DNA of 64,000 bases from Macrostomum hystrix. Lineage: Eukaryota; Platyhelminthes; Macrostomidae. The position numbers and the translations under genes were made by a program. Below, piece by piece: positions 1 to 10,959 of the stretch. Each line of letters begins with the position of its first letter. The stretch's first letter is position 1. The notes beneath the pieces are model-generated. The model was not told where the DNA came from. It made no database searches and worked only from the letters and a program-made list of their open reading frames with translations. Location of the stretch: positions 2,159,501-2,223,500 of the forward strand of contig CATNEN010000037.1 in NCBI GenBank assembly GCA_950097015.1, read 5' to 3'.

Positions 1-28
1 CTGAGTACCTCGAAAATGACAAGATTAA

Positions 29-785
29 AGTATTGCTTTTGTCAGCCAAGTCGAAAAAATGTCAATCAAGTTGAGAATCCCCATTCATTGCAGTAGCAGC
101 CGCTGCCATAGAACTACACTCGACCATAGACAAAAAGCCAACCAAGTGGATAATTTCAAACTGCACTCTCCTATAATAACTAATCAAGCTTTTATATTAA
201 AACGCTCTTCTCTGAGGCTTAAAGTCGATCGAATAGACTAGGATTTCAAACCAAGCTATTTAGGCCATATAGAACGAGCATTCTACAATGCAAACACAAA
301 CACAAATGCCTGCAGCAACCTCGCACAGATCACCAGCGTCTGATTGATGCTATCGATAACGGGAACTCGCGTTAAAACTTGGCGCCAAATTGAACACTTT
401 GAAGTCAACCATCCAAGCGGTGGACGCAGAGATGCAACTTGCTGTTTTTTAAACACAATTTAGCACATTTAACACATTTTAACATGGCAATTTATTTACA
501 ACTGTGTAGCTAACGATACGCGGTTTACGAACTACGAAATACATATATGTCAATTCAAAACAACTCTCAGTTGTTGTTAATATATGGTTGATTTTTTACT
601 AGAATTCTCCACTTGGTTGGCTTTTACTCGTATCAACTTGATTGGCTTCTTTGTCTATGGTCTAGTTCTATGGGAGTGGCTTCTACTGCGGTGAATGGGT
701 ATTCTCAACGTGATTGACTTTATTCTCGACTTGGCTCTCACAAGCGAGTCGCTAGTGAAACGTGAGTGCTGACAAAAGCAATACT
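29..785. mobile_element. Foldback-type element with long inverted ends
   Basis: The left part (about 29-170) is an inverted, slightly diverged copy of the right part (about 600-785). The outermost ends match exactly over AGTATTGCTTTTGTCAGC (29-46) and its complement (768-785). Inside the arms a motif like CAAGTNGANAAT recurs several times in direct orientation. Flanking bases AGATTAA (22-28) and AGATTCA (786-792) look like an imperfect 7-bp target duplication. No transposase is visible. Long inverted arms with repeated subunits fit a foldback or MULE-like non-autonomous element; the superfamily is not determined. Confidence 0.65.
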
Positions 786-982
786 AGATTCAATCAATGC
801 TGATAGTCTTCCAGAAAAAATCCAAATGAAGTACATTTGATAGGCCTTATTAACAAGTTGATAGTAGGATATCCGTTCTTCTCGTGATGCGAATCCGGTT
901 TTATCGTAATGGCCTTAATTTGACAAACTCTGCTCAGCACAATCTTCAAGCCTCTAAAAACCGCGGATGACGTGATCCGCAG

Positions 983-2802
983 GCTACTCAAAATCGGTGG
1001 GATACGAGCCGGGCATGCAATTTCGCAATGCGCACAAATTCAAAAACACTTGGAACGCAGTGTTCATCGATGGCGACTGGCGCCTTGTGCAGTGCAACTG
1101 GGCGGCAAGGCATATTGTACAGAATCGGACTAGAAGGGCCTCTGCTGTTGCTTGTGAGATTGTTTTCGATTTAAAATGAGAAATTGTGGCTAAACAGTGC
1201 TTGAAGGTCAAAACACCGATCAGTATACCATAATTACGTCGACTAAAAACTGATTTTTGTTTCAGCTACACAGCAGCAGCAGCAGCAGCAGTCGCAAACG
1301 CTGTCCTCGGGCTCCACCATGATCCAACAGGTAGACAGCAATAATCTTCGATACCATTACGACGAGCACTACTTCCTGACAGATCCGGAGAAGTTTATAT
1401 ACGAATTTTTCCCATTCGAACCGAAATGGCAACTATTAGAAAGGCCGATAGGCCTCACAGACTTCGAGGAGCTGCCGTTTGTTCGCTCAGCCTTCTTCCA
1501 CTGCGGCATGGAGTTCCCGGCTGGCACAAAGGCGCTATTGGAGGCAAACGAGTTCGGAGGCGCCAGCCTGGAGATCAGCCTGCGACAGCTGGATCTGCCG
1601 CTAATCTGCCACTACCAGTTCCGCTGCGCAGATACCGGTGCGGCCTATTATCAGGGTGCTCAGCTTGACAGGTTGGCCTCCATATTAAGATTGTATCCAT
1701 CTTACTTCATTAATGTTCAGCTTCAGGTGGAATCTCTTGTGTTAATACTTGAAGTATACCTGTCGATGTGTGAATTCTTAAAACCATTTGGTTATTCCCT
1801 TCACTCCGCAGGTACATATTCTTCTCGGTGCCAACACCAGGCAGCCTGATATTTGACGTGCACGTGCCCAGCCGCCAGACCTACCACCTGGAGATATTTA
1901 CCGCGGTGGTGCCGCCGCATAGTCCAGCTCTGTATGGCAACCAGGTGCGTCTGAAATCGGTAGCCAAGTTCAAGGTGTCTGCTGCGGCGCTACAGAAACG
2001 CATGAACCCGCTGCCGCAGGCTAGCGGCGCCGGCGGCAACGGAGAGTGGGGCCCGGCCAAAGCGCTGCGCCACTTCGGCGTCAAGCCGATGAACCACGGC
2101 GCCGCAGTCATCAACTTCGACGCCTCGAGCCAGGGTCCGGAGCTGACGGTGGAGTTCTGGGTCCCGGATGATGTGCTAAAAGAGGCCGCTGCTTTCACTG
2201 TTCTGCTGCACAAGAACGGGTTGACTTCCCAGACGCTGAGTCGCTATGCGCGCATCCGTCGGGATGGAAACGTTCTGCTGCTGCTAGTCCGACCGCCCGA
2301 GTCCGGCGTCTACGCCCTGGAGCTTTTCCTGGAACGAGCCGGCTTTCAAGCCACTCACTTGTGCAAGTACCTGCTCAGGTGTTCCGGCATACCTGACCAG
2401 GGAAGTGGCCTCGCTAGGCTGGTCATCGACGATGCAAAATCCAAACCGGGCTCAAACGGTTCGGCGCCGAAGCGTCTGGGACTATCGACCGATGCGAAGT
2501 TCAAGCTGACTGTGCAGGACGCATCGGTTGCAACGCTTCGATTCAGCCTCAAGGACGAGCTGGACTTCGCCGTTGTGCTGACCCGACTAGCTCAGCAGCA
2601 GCTGCAGCAGCTCGCCGAGGACCACAGTGATAACTGCGAGATCCGACAAACTGGCCAGGCGGCAACTGTTCTGGCCAATTTTGTATCCGACGGTCGCTAC
2701 CACCTCCACCTGCTGGCTAAACGGCCCGCTGACGCCACTGGTTTTGACCTTTGCTACAGCTTTAGGATAGACGTCGCACTGCCGAAGAGCGCACAGGCTT
2801 GA
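983..2802 (+). CDS. Hillarin / kyphoscoliosis (KY)-like transglutaminase-domain protein, 3' part
   Basis: Three exons join in frame: 983-1153, 1266-1671 and 1812-2802 (TGA). All introns have GT-AG ends, and phases agree (phase 1 at 1153/1266, phase 2 at 1671/1812). The first exon begins inside the transglutaminase-like domain (YSKSVGYEPGMQF, then NTWNAVFIDGDWRLVQCNW). Exon 2 starts with a short glutamine run and then carries the KY-family segment DEHYFLTDPEKFIYEFFP...LPFVRSAFF. Exon 3 encodes the long C-terminal region with GEWGPAKALRHFG. KY/hillarin proteins are linked to the cytoskeleton (muscle Z-disc in vertebrates, septin-associated hillarin in leech and fly). The 5' exons lie outside the window or were not recognised. 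At the positions where classical transglutaminases have the catalytic His (HAW) and Asp (VDPTW), this protein reads NTW and VQCNW, so catalysis is doubtful. The assignment rests on recalled family motifs. Confidence 0.85.
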
Positions 2803-2907
2803 ACTTGAACACAATTCTTCAATACGGCTAGCGATTATAGCAATATATACGAAACGTGCTCAGATTTTTTCATATCTTCGTTCAAATGGACATTGCTAAG
2901 CTTCAAT

Positions 2908-2913
2908 AATAAA
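2908..2913 (+). terminator. Candidate poly(A) signal of the hillarin-like gene
   Basis: AATAAA lies 105 bases after the stop codon on the same strand, in AT-rich DNA. It is the first canonical hexamer downstream. Confidence 0.45.
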
Positions 2914-3023
2914 TTATGTGGTACGTTTCTGCCAGCCACTATATACATATGTATTTCTAACACAAAAAATAACTATGACAGTCTAAAGCGTACACAACTG
3001 AATAATTCTGTAAGTGGAAACAG

Positions 3024-3105
3024 AATTCACCCAGTTGGGCCACATGTACAGCCAGTAGGCCATTGCGCGACGTACAGCGAGCTGTTCAGTCCATGGACCG
3101 GTGGG
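3024..3105 (-). mobile_element. SINE tail fragment (reverse)
   Basis: This is a reverse copy of the 3' part of the tRNA-derived SINE seen intact at 58327-58677. It shares the CCCAGTTGGGCCACATGTAC segment and the core TTCAGTCCATGGAC. The matching head of a reverse SINE lies at 4075-4152, on the far side of a minisatellite. Confidence 0.7.
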
Positions 3106-3124
3106 TCGATAGCGGGCCGCATTG

Positions 3125-3975
3125 ACTATAAAAATATGAGATAGGTGAGAGATGAGACACGGGAGGGATAAGACACGGGAGAGATGAGGCAGGGGAGGGA
3201 TAAGACACGGAAGAGATGAGACAAGGCAGGGATAAGACACGGGAGAGATGAGACAAGGGAGGGATAAGACACGGGAGAGATGAGGCAGGGGAGGGATGAG
3301 ACACAGGAGAGATGAGGCAGGGGAGGGATAAGACACGTGAGAGATGAGACACGGGAGAGATGAGACAAGGGAGGGATAAGACACGGGAGAGATGAGACAA
3401 GGGAGGGATAAGACACGGGAGAGATGAGGCAGGGGAGGGATGAGACACAGGAGAGATGAGGCAGGGGAGGGATAAGACACGGGAGAGATGAGACACGGGA
3501 GAGATGAGACAAGGGAGGGATAAGACACGGGAGAGATGAGACGAGGGAGGGATAAGACACGGGAGAGATGAGACAGGGGAGGGATAAGACACAGGAGAGA
3601 TGAGGCAGGGGAGGGATAAGACACGGGAGAGATGAGACAAGGGAGGGATAAGACACGGGAGAGATGAGGCAGGGGAGGGATGAGACACAGGAGAGATGAG
3701 GCAGGGGAGGGATAAGACACGGGAGAGATGAGACACGGGAGAGATGAGACAAGGGAGGGATAAGACACGGGAGAGATGAGACAAGGGAGGGATAAGACAC
3801 GGGAGAGATGAGACAGGGGAGGGAAGAGACACGGGAGAGATGAGGCAGGGGAGGGATAAGACACGGGAGAGATGAAATAGGGGAGAGAAAAGATAAGGGA
3901 GAGATGAGACAGGGGAGAGATGAGACAGGGGAGGGATAAGACACGGGATAGATGAGACACGGGAGAGACGAGACC
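3125..3975. repeat. Minisatellite, 16-bp unit
   Basis: Tandem units such as GGGAGAGATGAGACAC and GGGAGGGATAAGACAC recur every 16 bp and partly pair into 32-bp dimers, about 52 copies. The + strand is almost pure purine. Because 16 is not a multiple of 3, all frames of the minus strand stay open; the resulting long frames are artefacts. Confidence 0.97.
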
Positions 3976-4074
3976 GATCAGGAAAGATTAAACAGGATAC
4001 CGTAGGTGCCCGAAGGGGCAACGGGCCGGATTTAGGCCGCATCTGGCCCGTGGGCCGGAGTTCGCAGAACCCTG

Positions 4075-4152
4075 CTTTTGGCCGAGATTCGAACTCCAAA
4101 CCTCACGGTCAGAAGTCCGAAGCTCTAAGGCTAAGCAATGGGCTACAATCTC
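4075..4152 (-). mobile_element. SINE head fragment (tRNA-derived, reverse)
   Basis: On the minus strand this reads as the SINE head: TAGCCCATTGCTTAGCC (box A side), the GCTTCGGACTTCTGACC segment, and GAGTTCGAATCTC (box B). A GC-rich stretch with GGCCGCATCTGGCCCG at 4020-4055 sits between it and the minisatellite. Confidence 0.6.
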
Positions 4153-4160
4153 ACAAAGAA

Positions 4161-5240
4161 AGGTTGCTAAAGTCCTACACTACTGCAAGTAGGACTGATA
4201 TAAAAACACAAATAATTTGGAGTCAAAGCAGAAATAATTTTAGTAAGGCAAGCCGGACAGTTATAGGTGAAAAAACACGTTATATATAAACAAATTCTGA
4301 CTTCTGACTTGTAACTAAAACTTTTAACTTATGTATTTATAATTGAAAGAAAATGAAATTTGTTAACGAACAAGTTGATAGCGTCAAATTAATAAAATAC
4401 TAGAGTAACTATGAGAGAGCGGCAAAACGCATAAAGCATTTAAAATGTTGAAAAAAATATAACAGATTTAAACTGTTTCCTTACTTGTTTTAACAAAACA
4501 AACTCTAATTATTAGATAAGACAGAACAGAAGCGAACTCATAGTGTTATTAAGCACCCTTTGATCTAGTAGTGAAAAGATACTTAAGATATAGTGCAGCA
4601 CATTCTCTAGGATTAATGTACTTTAATGACAAACTAATGACAAATAGTAGTGAACGAGATGCAAACTGTACAAATAAATTTGCCATCAGAACGAAGCTCT
4701 TTTAAACATGGCTAAAAGCACGCAGAGAATTATTAACTATTTTCGTCTATGAAAGTTACAGAAAGCTGCCGTTTTAAAAAAAGAACTATTGGTATGCTTA
4801 ACTTTACATACAAAAGGTAAAACGCCGCGCTCCATACTACTTAATCAAATAAGTAATAAGTAGTTTATAGTGCGAATTTAAAACCCATCATTAATTTTGG
4901 CACAGATAAGTGGGCAGAATACAAACTGTGTAATGAATAAGTAAGAAACTGTTATATTGCAGCTACTGGACTAATTATAATAGAATTTAATAGATTTGAT
5001 AACTGAGTTGATTTTGAAAACAATGTATTTTTTGCAAACATAAAAGTAAGAGAAAAGCTTTTAATCAACAGTGCAGAACGGAGACAACATAAAGAAATTA
5101 AAATGAACTGGTAAAACAACTTGTACAGGCGTGACGGAGTCTTTTAAATTATAAAGGCGAATATGTTATCATACAAATTAGCACAGTTGCACTTTCGCTT
5201 TTAAATTCTTTGTTCACTTTAATCTTTTTTTGGTTTCAAT
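4161..5240. other. AT-rich intergenic DNA
   Basis: No conserved coding segment, RNA gene or terminal-repeat structure was recognised. Confidence 0.5.
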
Positions 5241-5244
5241 GGAC

Positions 5245-7155
5245 GGGTCTAAGGGCGATTCTCAAAAGGGTTTGCAGCTTTTGCTGGCGATTCTCTGGAA
5301 GATTAGGGGCGATTCTCTAGAGGGTTCAGGGGCGATTCTCTAGAAGGTTTAGGGGAGATTCTCTAGAGGGTTCAGGGGTGATTCTCTAGAGGGTTCAGGG
5401 GCGATTCTCTAGGGGGTTCAGGGGCGATTCTCTAGAGGGTTCAGGGGCGATTCTCTAGAGGGTTCAGGGGTGATTCTCTAGAGGGTTCAGGGGCAATTCT
5501 CTAGGGGGTTCAGGGGCGATTCTCTAGAGGGTTCAGGGGAGATTCTCTAGAGGGTTCAAGAGCGATTCTCTGTTGGGTTCTGGGGCGATTCTCTAGAGGG
5601 TTCAGGGGCGATTCTCTAGAGGGTTCAGGGGCGATTCTCTGGACAGTTCAGGGGCGATTCTCTAGAGGGTTTAGAGGAGATTCTCTGAAGGGTTTGTTGG
5701 CGATTCTCTAGAGGGTTTAGAGGAGATTCTCTGGAAGATTAGGGGCGATTCCCTAAAGGGTTTGTTGGCGATTCTCTAGAGGGTTCAAGATCGATTCTCT
5801 GTTGGGTTCTGGGGCGATTCTCTAGAGGGTTCAGGGGCGACTAGAGGGTTCAGGGGCGATTCTCTAGAGGATTCAGGGGCGACTAGAGGGTTCAGGGGCG
5901 GTTCTCTAGAGGCTTCAGGGGCGATTCTCTAGAGGGTTCAGGGGTGATTCTCTAGAGGGTTCAGGGGCGATTCTCTAGGGGGTTCAGGGGCGATTCTCTA
6001 GAGGGTTCAGGGGCGATTCTCTAGAGGGTTCAGGGGAGATTCTCTAGAGGGTTCAAGAGCGATTCTCTGTTGGGTTCTGGGGCGATTCTCTAGGGGGTTC
6101 AGGGGCGATTCTCTAGAGGGTTCAGGGGAGATTCTCTAGAGGGTCCAAGAGCGATTCTCTAGAGGGTTCAGGGGCGATTCTCTAAAGGTTTAAGGGGCAA
6201 TTCTTTAGAGGGTTCAGGGGCGATTCTCTAGAGGGTTCAGGGATGATTCTCTAGAGGGTTCAGGGGCGACTAGAGGGTTCAGGGGCGATTCTCTAGAGGG
6301 TTCAGGGGCGAATAGAGGGTTCAGGGGCGGTTTTCTAGAGGCTTCAGGGGCGATTCTCTAGAGGGTTCAGGGGTGATTCTCTAGAGGGTTCAGGGGCGAT
6401 TCTCTAGGGGTTTCAGGGGCGATTCTCTAGAGGGTTCAGGGGCGATTCTCTAGAGGGTTCAGGGGAGATTCTCTAGAGGGTTCAAGAGCGATTCTCTGTT
6501 GGGTTCTGGGGCGATTCTCTAGGGGGTTCAGGGGCGATTCTCTAGAGGGTTCAGGGGAGATTCTCTAGAGGGTCCAAGAGCGATTCTCTAGAGGGTTCAG
6601 GGGCGATTCTCTAAAGGTTTAAGGGGCAATTCTTTAGAGGGTTCAGGGGCGATTCTCTAGAGGGTTCAGGGATGATTCTCGAGAGGGTTCAGGGGCGACT
6701 AGAGGGTTCAGGGGCGATTCTCTAGAGGGTTCAGGGGCGAATAGAGGGTTCAGGGGCGGTTCTCTAGAGGCTTCAGGGGCGATTCTCTAGAGGGTTCAGG
6801 GGTGATTCTCTAGAGGGTTCAGGGGCGATTCTCTAGGGGGTTCAGGGGCGATTCTCTAGAGGGTTCAGGGGCGATTCTCTGTTGGGTTCTGGGGCGATTC
6901 TCTAGGGGGTTCAGGGGCGATTCTCTAGAGGGTTCAGGGGAGATTCTCTAGAGGGTCCAAGAGCGATTCTCTAGAGGGTTCAGGGGCGATTCTCTAAAGG
7001 TTTAAGGGGCAATTCTTTAGAGGGTTCAGGGGCGATTCTCTAGAGGGTTCAGGGATGATTCTCTAGAGGGTTCAGGGGCGACTAGAGGGTTCAGGGGCGA
7101 TTCTCTAGAGAGTTCAGGGGCGATTCTCCAGAGGTTTCAGGAGCGATTCCTTGTA
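5245..7155. repeat. Minisatellite, 23-bp unit with 429-bp higher-order period
   Basis: The unit is built on TTCTCTAGAGGGTTCAGGGG plus CGA, about 80 copies, with recurring shortened monomers (GGGCGACTAGAGGG). A marker variant, GGCTTCAGG after a CGGTT(C/T)TCTAGA monomer, occurs at 5912, 6341 and 6770, exactly 429 bp apart each time. This shows duplication of blocks of about 18-19 units. The array ends about 80 bp beyond the stop codon of the zinc-finger gene on the opposite strand. Confidence 0.97.
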
Positions 7156-7234
7156 GTTTTTTTCTACCGGAAATTTTCATACGGTAACTCAAACAGAGAA
7201 CGTAAAACATATAAACTTCCCTGAAGAAATCAAT

Positions 7235-9370
7235 TTAGGTTTTTGCAGCAACTGGTGGCGCACTTGTTGCTGGCGAAGCCGAGTCCTGCTTAACTGCTGG
7301 CGCACCGTCGGCATCGCCTGCCTGACGCTCCGCCTGCTCCGACGTCCGACGCGGTGGAGCGGGCCCTGGTTGCCAGGAGGCCGGTAGCATCCGACGACGA
7401 TGACGAGCAATGTGAGCGTCGAGATTGTCCACGGTGAGACTGCAGAGTGGACAGACTTCAGAATGTTTGTGATTCGCTGTTTTCTGCTGCTGCCGACATT
7501 CCGAGGCATGCGCCCAGAACTGCGCGGCATCGGGACAGAGCCGGCCGCAGGCTAGGCAGGCCAGGCCAGCGTGGCCGTTCCCAGCCGGACCAACCAGAGC
7601 CAGGCGTGCGGGCGCGTCCAGTTCAAGGCAGGCAATGGCTGCTCCACGAGCTACAGATGTCGTTGAGGCTACAGACGTCGATGGACGCTGGAGCGGCCGA
7701 TAGCCGGGCGCCATCATGCATGAAGAGCCAACCAGGGGATTGTCATTGGGCGACAGCGGAGCTGCCATGCGAGCTCGCTTCACCCGTTTGTGATTCACAG
7801 CAATGGCGGTGGCGGTGGCGTTGGCCGAGGCGGCGTTGGCCGCGGCTGCCGACGTGCGGCGGGCCGGGGCGGCCGGGTAGCGACGCTTACCCCGAGGAAG
7901 CGTCTTTCTAGCCATCTGGCGCGGCTTTGTCGGGGATGACGATGCCTGCGTCGATGGCAACAAAGCTTTGCAATCTTGAATTAGAGCCTCTTTTACCTCG
8001 GCCAGATGATTAAGCAGCTTGGCTGGCGGTGGAATCGGACGCTGATTGGAATGTGCATCGTCAATGTGCAGCTCGAGATCGTCGTTAAAAGCCGGGAAAG
8101 TCGGCTTCTGATTGCAACCGCGGCATTGGACGGCAAAGAAAGACTGTGGCTGGTATCCATTAGCAATGGTCTGGTCGCGCCACCACTGGTGGCACAGGCT
8201 CTGGCAGGTCTGGTTCGTGAAGTGCTCAAGGGCGACAGCCTGACGACTGAAAGCTTGCCGGCAAGGTAGGCAGCGGATCTTCAGCCGCAATGGACGCAGA
8301 GTCGGTGTAGGCGCGGTCAGAGGCGACTCCATGGGCTGATCTTGCACCTGCGGTGGCTGCGGCTGAGGAGAAGTTTCAGAGACCATCGCTTCGTTTTGGT
8401 CATGATTGCTAACAGCATCAGCTTCTTTGTCCGGATTTACCGATTCCGGCGCCGGAGTAATAGGAGCTTCTGACACTTCTGACAAGCCGAATCCGCGACC
8501 GTGAAGACAAAATTCGTGCATTTTGTTATGATCCAACATATCGTTGATGTCGCTGGCAAATAGATTGCAAGGCCGACAGCAGAGCGACTGGGCCGGATCT
8601 TGCAGCGCTCTGGCAATGTGCTCGGCGGTGTTAGCGTGGCTATAGAGCGAGTAAACATCATCCGTGCCAAATTTACAGAGCCTGCAAGCGTACTGGCCGG
8701 CTGGTATAGCCGCGTTTGATCTTGACGGCGATAACGGAGGCGGCGGCAGAGGTTTGCGCTTGTTTGGCCGCGACGGATTCGGAACTCGACCAACCCTGGG
8801 ATTATCAAGGAGGCAACCGCCGCTGCCTACGACTCCGCCGGAGCTAGAGGACGACACCATCATGCGAGCCCGGCTGCCACCGCCACCACAGTTGGCAGGT
8901 GGCGCATTTGAAGAATAGCGAGACGACTGCTCATTAGCATAATAAGCGTAGCGACCTCGGCTAGAATGGAAGCGGTCCTGACTGTGCGACCGTTCATCTT
9001 TGCTGCTATGCCAATACTGCTGCTGCTGTGCGGTATAATATGGCCGCTGATGCTCCGCTTTAGGCGATGTCTCAGTATCAGTGATCGCTGCTCGGCTGCC
9101 AGAATAATTTGAATCGTAAATATTCGAATAGGCGTAATCCCGCCAGCGTACGTGGCTAACACTGCCACTGCTGCCACCGCCGCCATTTGATCGATAAAAA
9201 TCTCGGTCCAGATCGCCATTAGCGTAATAGTCATCATCAAAGCGACGGCTACCGTAGGCGCGCTGATCTGGCTGCTCGCGACTATAATATTTTTGATACA
9301 TGCCACCAGAGGCTGCAGGTGGTGGCGGAGGCGAATGCCTTTGATAGCCACCGCTACGCCAGCGAGACAT
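7235..9370 (-). CDS. Six-finger C2H2/matrin-like zinc-finger protein, single exon
   Basis: A 711-residue intronless frame starts at the ATG 9368-9370 (MSRWRSGG). The N-terminal 220 residues are low complexity, rich in Tyr, Ser, Arg, Asp and Gly, with proline runs and a QQQQ. Zinc-finger pairs follow: C229-C232/H245-H251 (12-residue loop, H-x5-H, matrin or U1-C spacing), C265-C268/H281-H285 (classical), C367-C370/H383-C389, C416-C419/H435-H440, C605-C608/H621-C625 and C640-C643/H653-H657. A basic stretch (KRRYPAAPARR, KRVKRARM, about 495-535) looks like a nuclear signal. The mixed finger types suggest a nuclear DNA- or RNA-binding protein. I do not recognise an ortholog. The length of the frame, its high GC against the AT-rich surroundings and the ordered fingers support a real gene. 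Confidence 0.8.
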   Translation of the reverse strand: MSRWRSGGYQRHSPPPPPAASGGMYQKYYSREQPDQRAYGSRRFDDDYYANGDLDRDFYRSNGGGGSSGSVSHVRWRDYAYSNIYDSNYSGSRAAITDTETSPKAEHQRPYYTAQQQQYWHSSKDERSHSQDRFHSSRGRYAYYANEQSSRYSSNAPPANCGGGGSRARMMVSSSSSGGVVGSGGCLLDNPRVGRVPNPSRPNKRKPLPPPPLSPSRSNAAIPAGQYACRLCKFGTDDVYSLYSHANTAEHIARALQDPAQSLCCRPCNLFASDINDMLDHNKMHEFCLHGRGFGLSEVSEAPITPAPESVNPDKEADAVSNHDQNEAMVSETSPQPQPPQVQDQPMESPLTAPTPTLRPLRLKIRCLPCRQAFSRQAVALEHFTNQTCQSLCHQWWRDQTIANGYQPQSFFAVQCRGCNQKPTFPAFNDDLELHIDDAHSNQRPIPPPAKLLNHLAEVKEALIQDCKALLPSTQASSSPTKPRQMARKTLPRGKRRYPAAPARRTSAAAANAASANATATAIAVNHKRVKRARMAAPLSPNDNPLVGSSCMMAPGYRPLQRPSTSVASTTSVARGAAIACLELDAPARLALVGPAGNGHAGLACLACGRLCPDAAQFWAHASECRQQQKTANHKHSEVCPLCSLTVDNLDAHIARHRRRMLPASWQPGPAPPRRTSEQAERQAGDADGAPAVKQDSASPATSAPPVAAKT

Positions 9371-10228
9371 GTCAGGAAAGCCAGTAAAAACAGAAAACAG
9401 CAGTTAAGAGCTTAGAGTAGCGTCTGCATTCCTCTGACCAGGGCTGTTTTGGTTTGTCACTGCAAAGAGCCAATAGAATATTATGGGTTATTAAAATGGA
9501 TAAAATGAGGCCAAATGAAAGTAAAAGTAAAAATGGAGAATGAAAAAGAGAAGCTTTGTTCTCAAGTGTATGAATTCCCTTATTTAGGACCATATCAGGA
9601 TTTCTCTAATAAATATATATCTAATGCAACATATACATGAAATGCTAATCATGCATTCTACTTTAATTCTGTGGGCAAATTCTGTTTTCATGTGAGACTT
9701 CAGGCATAGCTGGCATACTAGGCATAGTATCTATGAGCATATGTTGTCAAGAGTCAGTGAAATGGACAGAATATTCTTCTTGCTGGCTGCAGGTCTTGTG
9801 GTACAATATGACCTATACAATACAATACAATATTGCCAATGATTTGGCACTGCCCAGAACTTTCCTACAAATATTATTATTCTTTCAGTTCATATCAAAC
9901 ATATCAGCTCTATGTAATTTAGACTCAATAATTAAGATCAACAAAAAGCAACAAAATTCTTGTTACTGACAATGGGTCTATTGTAGGTCTAATGAAATGA
10001 TCATAACAGAGCAATATATACAAAAGCTATAGTTTTAGTATACTGTATTATTAGATATTTTTAATAGTGTCTGATCCTTAACAATTAGTACTTAAGAAAT
10101 GCAACAAATTTATACCATTTTAGAATAATAATATTAGGCCTACTTGTATATTAGTAGCAGCAAGCTGTAGTTTTTAATATAACAAGTGTTTAGCCTGTTT
10201 CCTTCAGCCTACTTTGATAAGAATAATT
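9371..10228. other. Upstream flank of the zinc-finger gene
   Basis: AT-rich sequence without a recognised gene. It presumably contains the promoter and 5' UTR of the zinc-finger gene, but no clear core promoter motif was found. Confidence 0.4.
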
Positions 10229-10312
10229 GATTATAGCTGCCCCAATTGGGCCAGATGTGCACCCAACAGCATAGCCGTAGCTATTGCCCAGCACATCTGA
10301 GTGCTGCATATG
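10229..10312 (-). mobile_element. SINE tail fragment (reverse)
   Basis: The segment CCCCAATTGGGCCAGATGTG, followed by a CAGCATAGCCGTAGCTATTG stretch, matches the reverse complement of the 3' end of the SINE at 58327-58677. Confidence 0.65.
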
Positions 10313-10329
10313 GTAACCAGTTATTTCAA

Positions 10330-10425
10330 CCATATGTATTTTGGCAAAAAGCCATTTCGGCCTGAAACTGTTTTGGCCACAAACCATTTCGGCCACAAAC
10401 CAGTTTGGCCCCATAATTATTTACA
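10330..10425. repeat. Short array of GGCC-AAA motifs
   Basis: Degenerate repeats alternate TTTTGGCCACAAACC and TTTCGGCCTGAAAC about every 15-18 bp. A related array at 10865-10950 is in the opposite orientation. Both abut a SINE fragment. Confidence 0.6.
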
Positions 10426-10864
10426 CTTACAACGTTCTTATTGCTAATTTCTAATTTATTTAGGAGTTGTTAATTTTATTTGATTTGTTGCCAATGATGG
10501 AAAGCATGAATTTCATTTTTACAATTACAAGAATTTTAAACATATGCTTGAAGTATTTGCTCAGTTAAAAGTAAAAAAATAGAGGACTTAGTACACAAAG
10601 AATGGTAAAAAAAACATTCTGCACCAATGTGAATAGTTCAGTACTGCCAATGAGTGCTACACATTTCACATTCCATTATGAGTATTGCCAATGAGTTCAG
10701 CTGCAGAGTCTAAGAAGGCATTTACTGCTATGGAATTGAAGATGTACAGCCCTTTTAGGCTTCAACCTATTTTAAGGACTGCTTAAATGTACTGAAAATT
10801 ACAGACAATAAATTTATGTACAGACAGAACTATAATAATGTAGCATTATTATGCTCATACAGCC

Positions 10865-10955
10865 TTGGCCGAAATTGCTATGGCCAAAACAGCTTCTGGC
10901 CAAAGTGGCTATGGCCAAAACTGCATATGGCCGAAACGACCAGAATTCCTGCATA
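10865..10955. repeat. Short array of GGCC-AAA motifs, inverted relative to 10330-10425
   Basis: TATGGCCAAAAC and ATGGCCGAAACG style motifs recur five to six times, directly before a reverse SINE copy. Confidence 0.6.
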
Positions 10956-10959
10956 TAGC

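Noticed and set aside
2983-4099. Long minus-strand open frames of 270-340 codons
   Set aside because: They are all readings of the 16-bp minisatellite in different frames, with no start context or domain.
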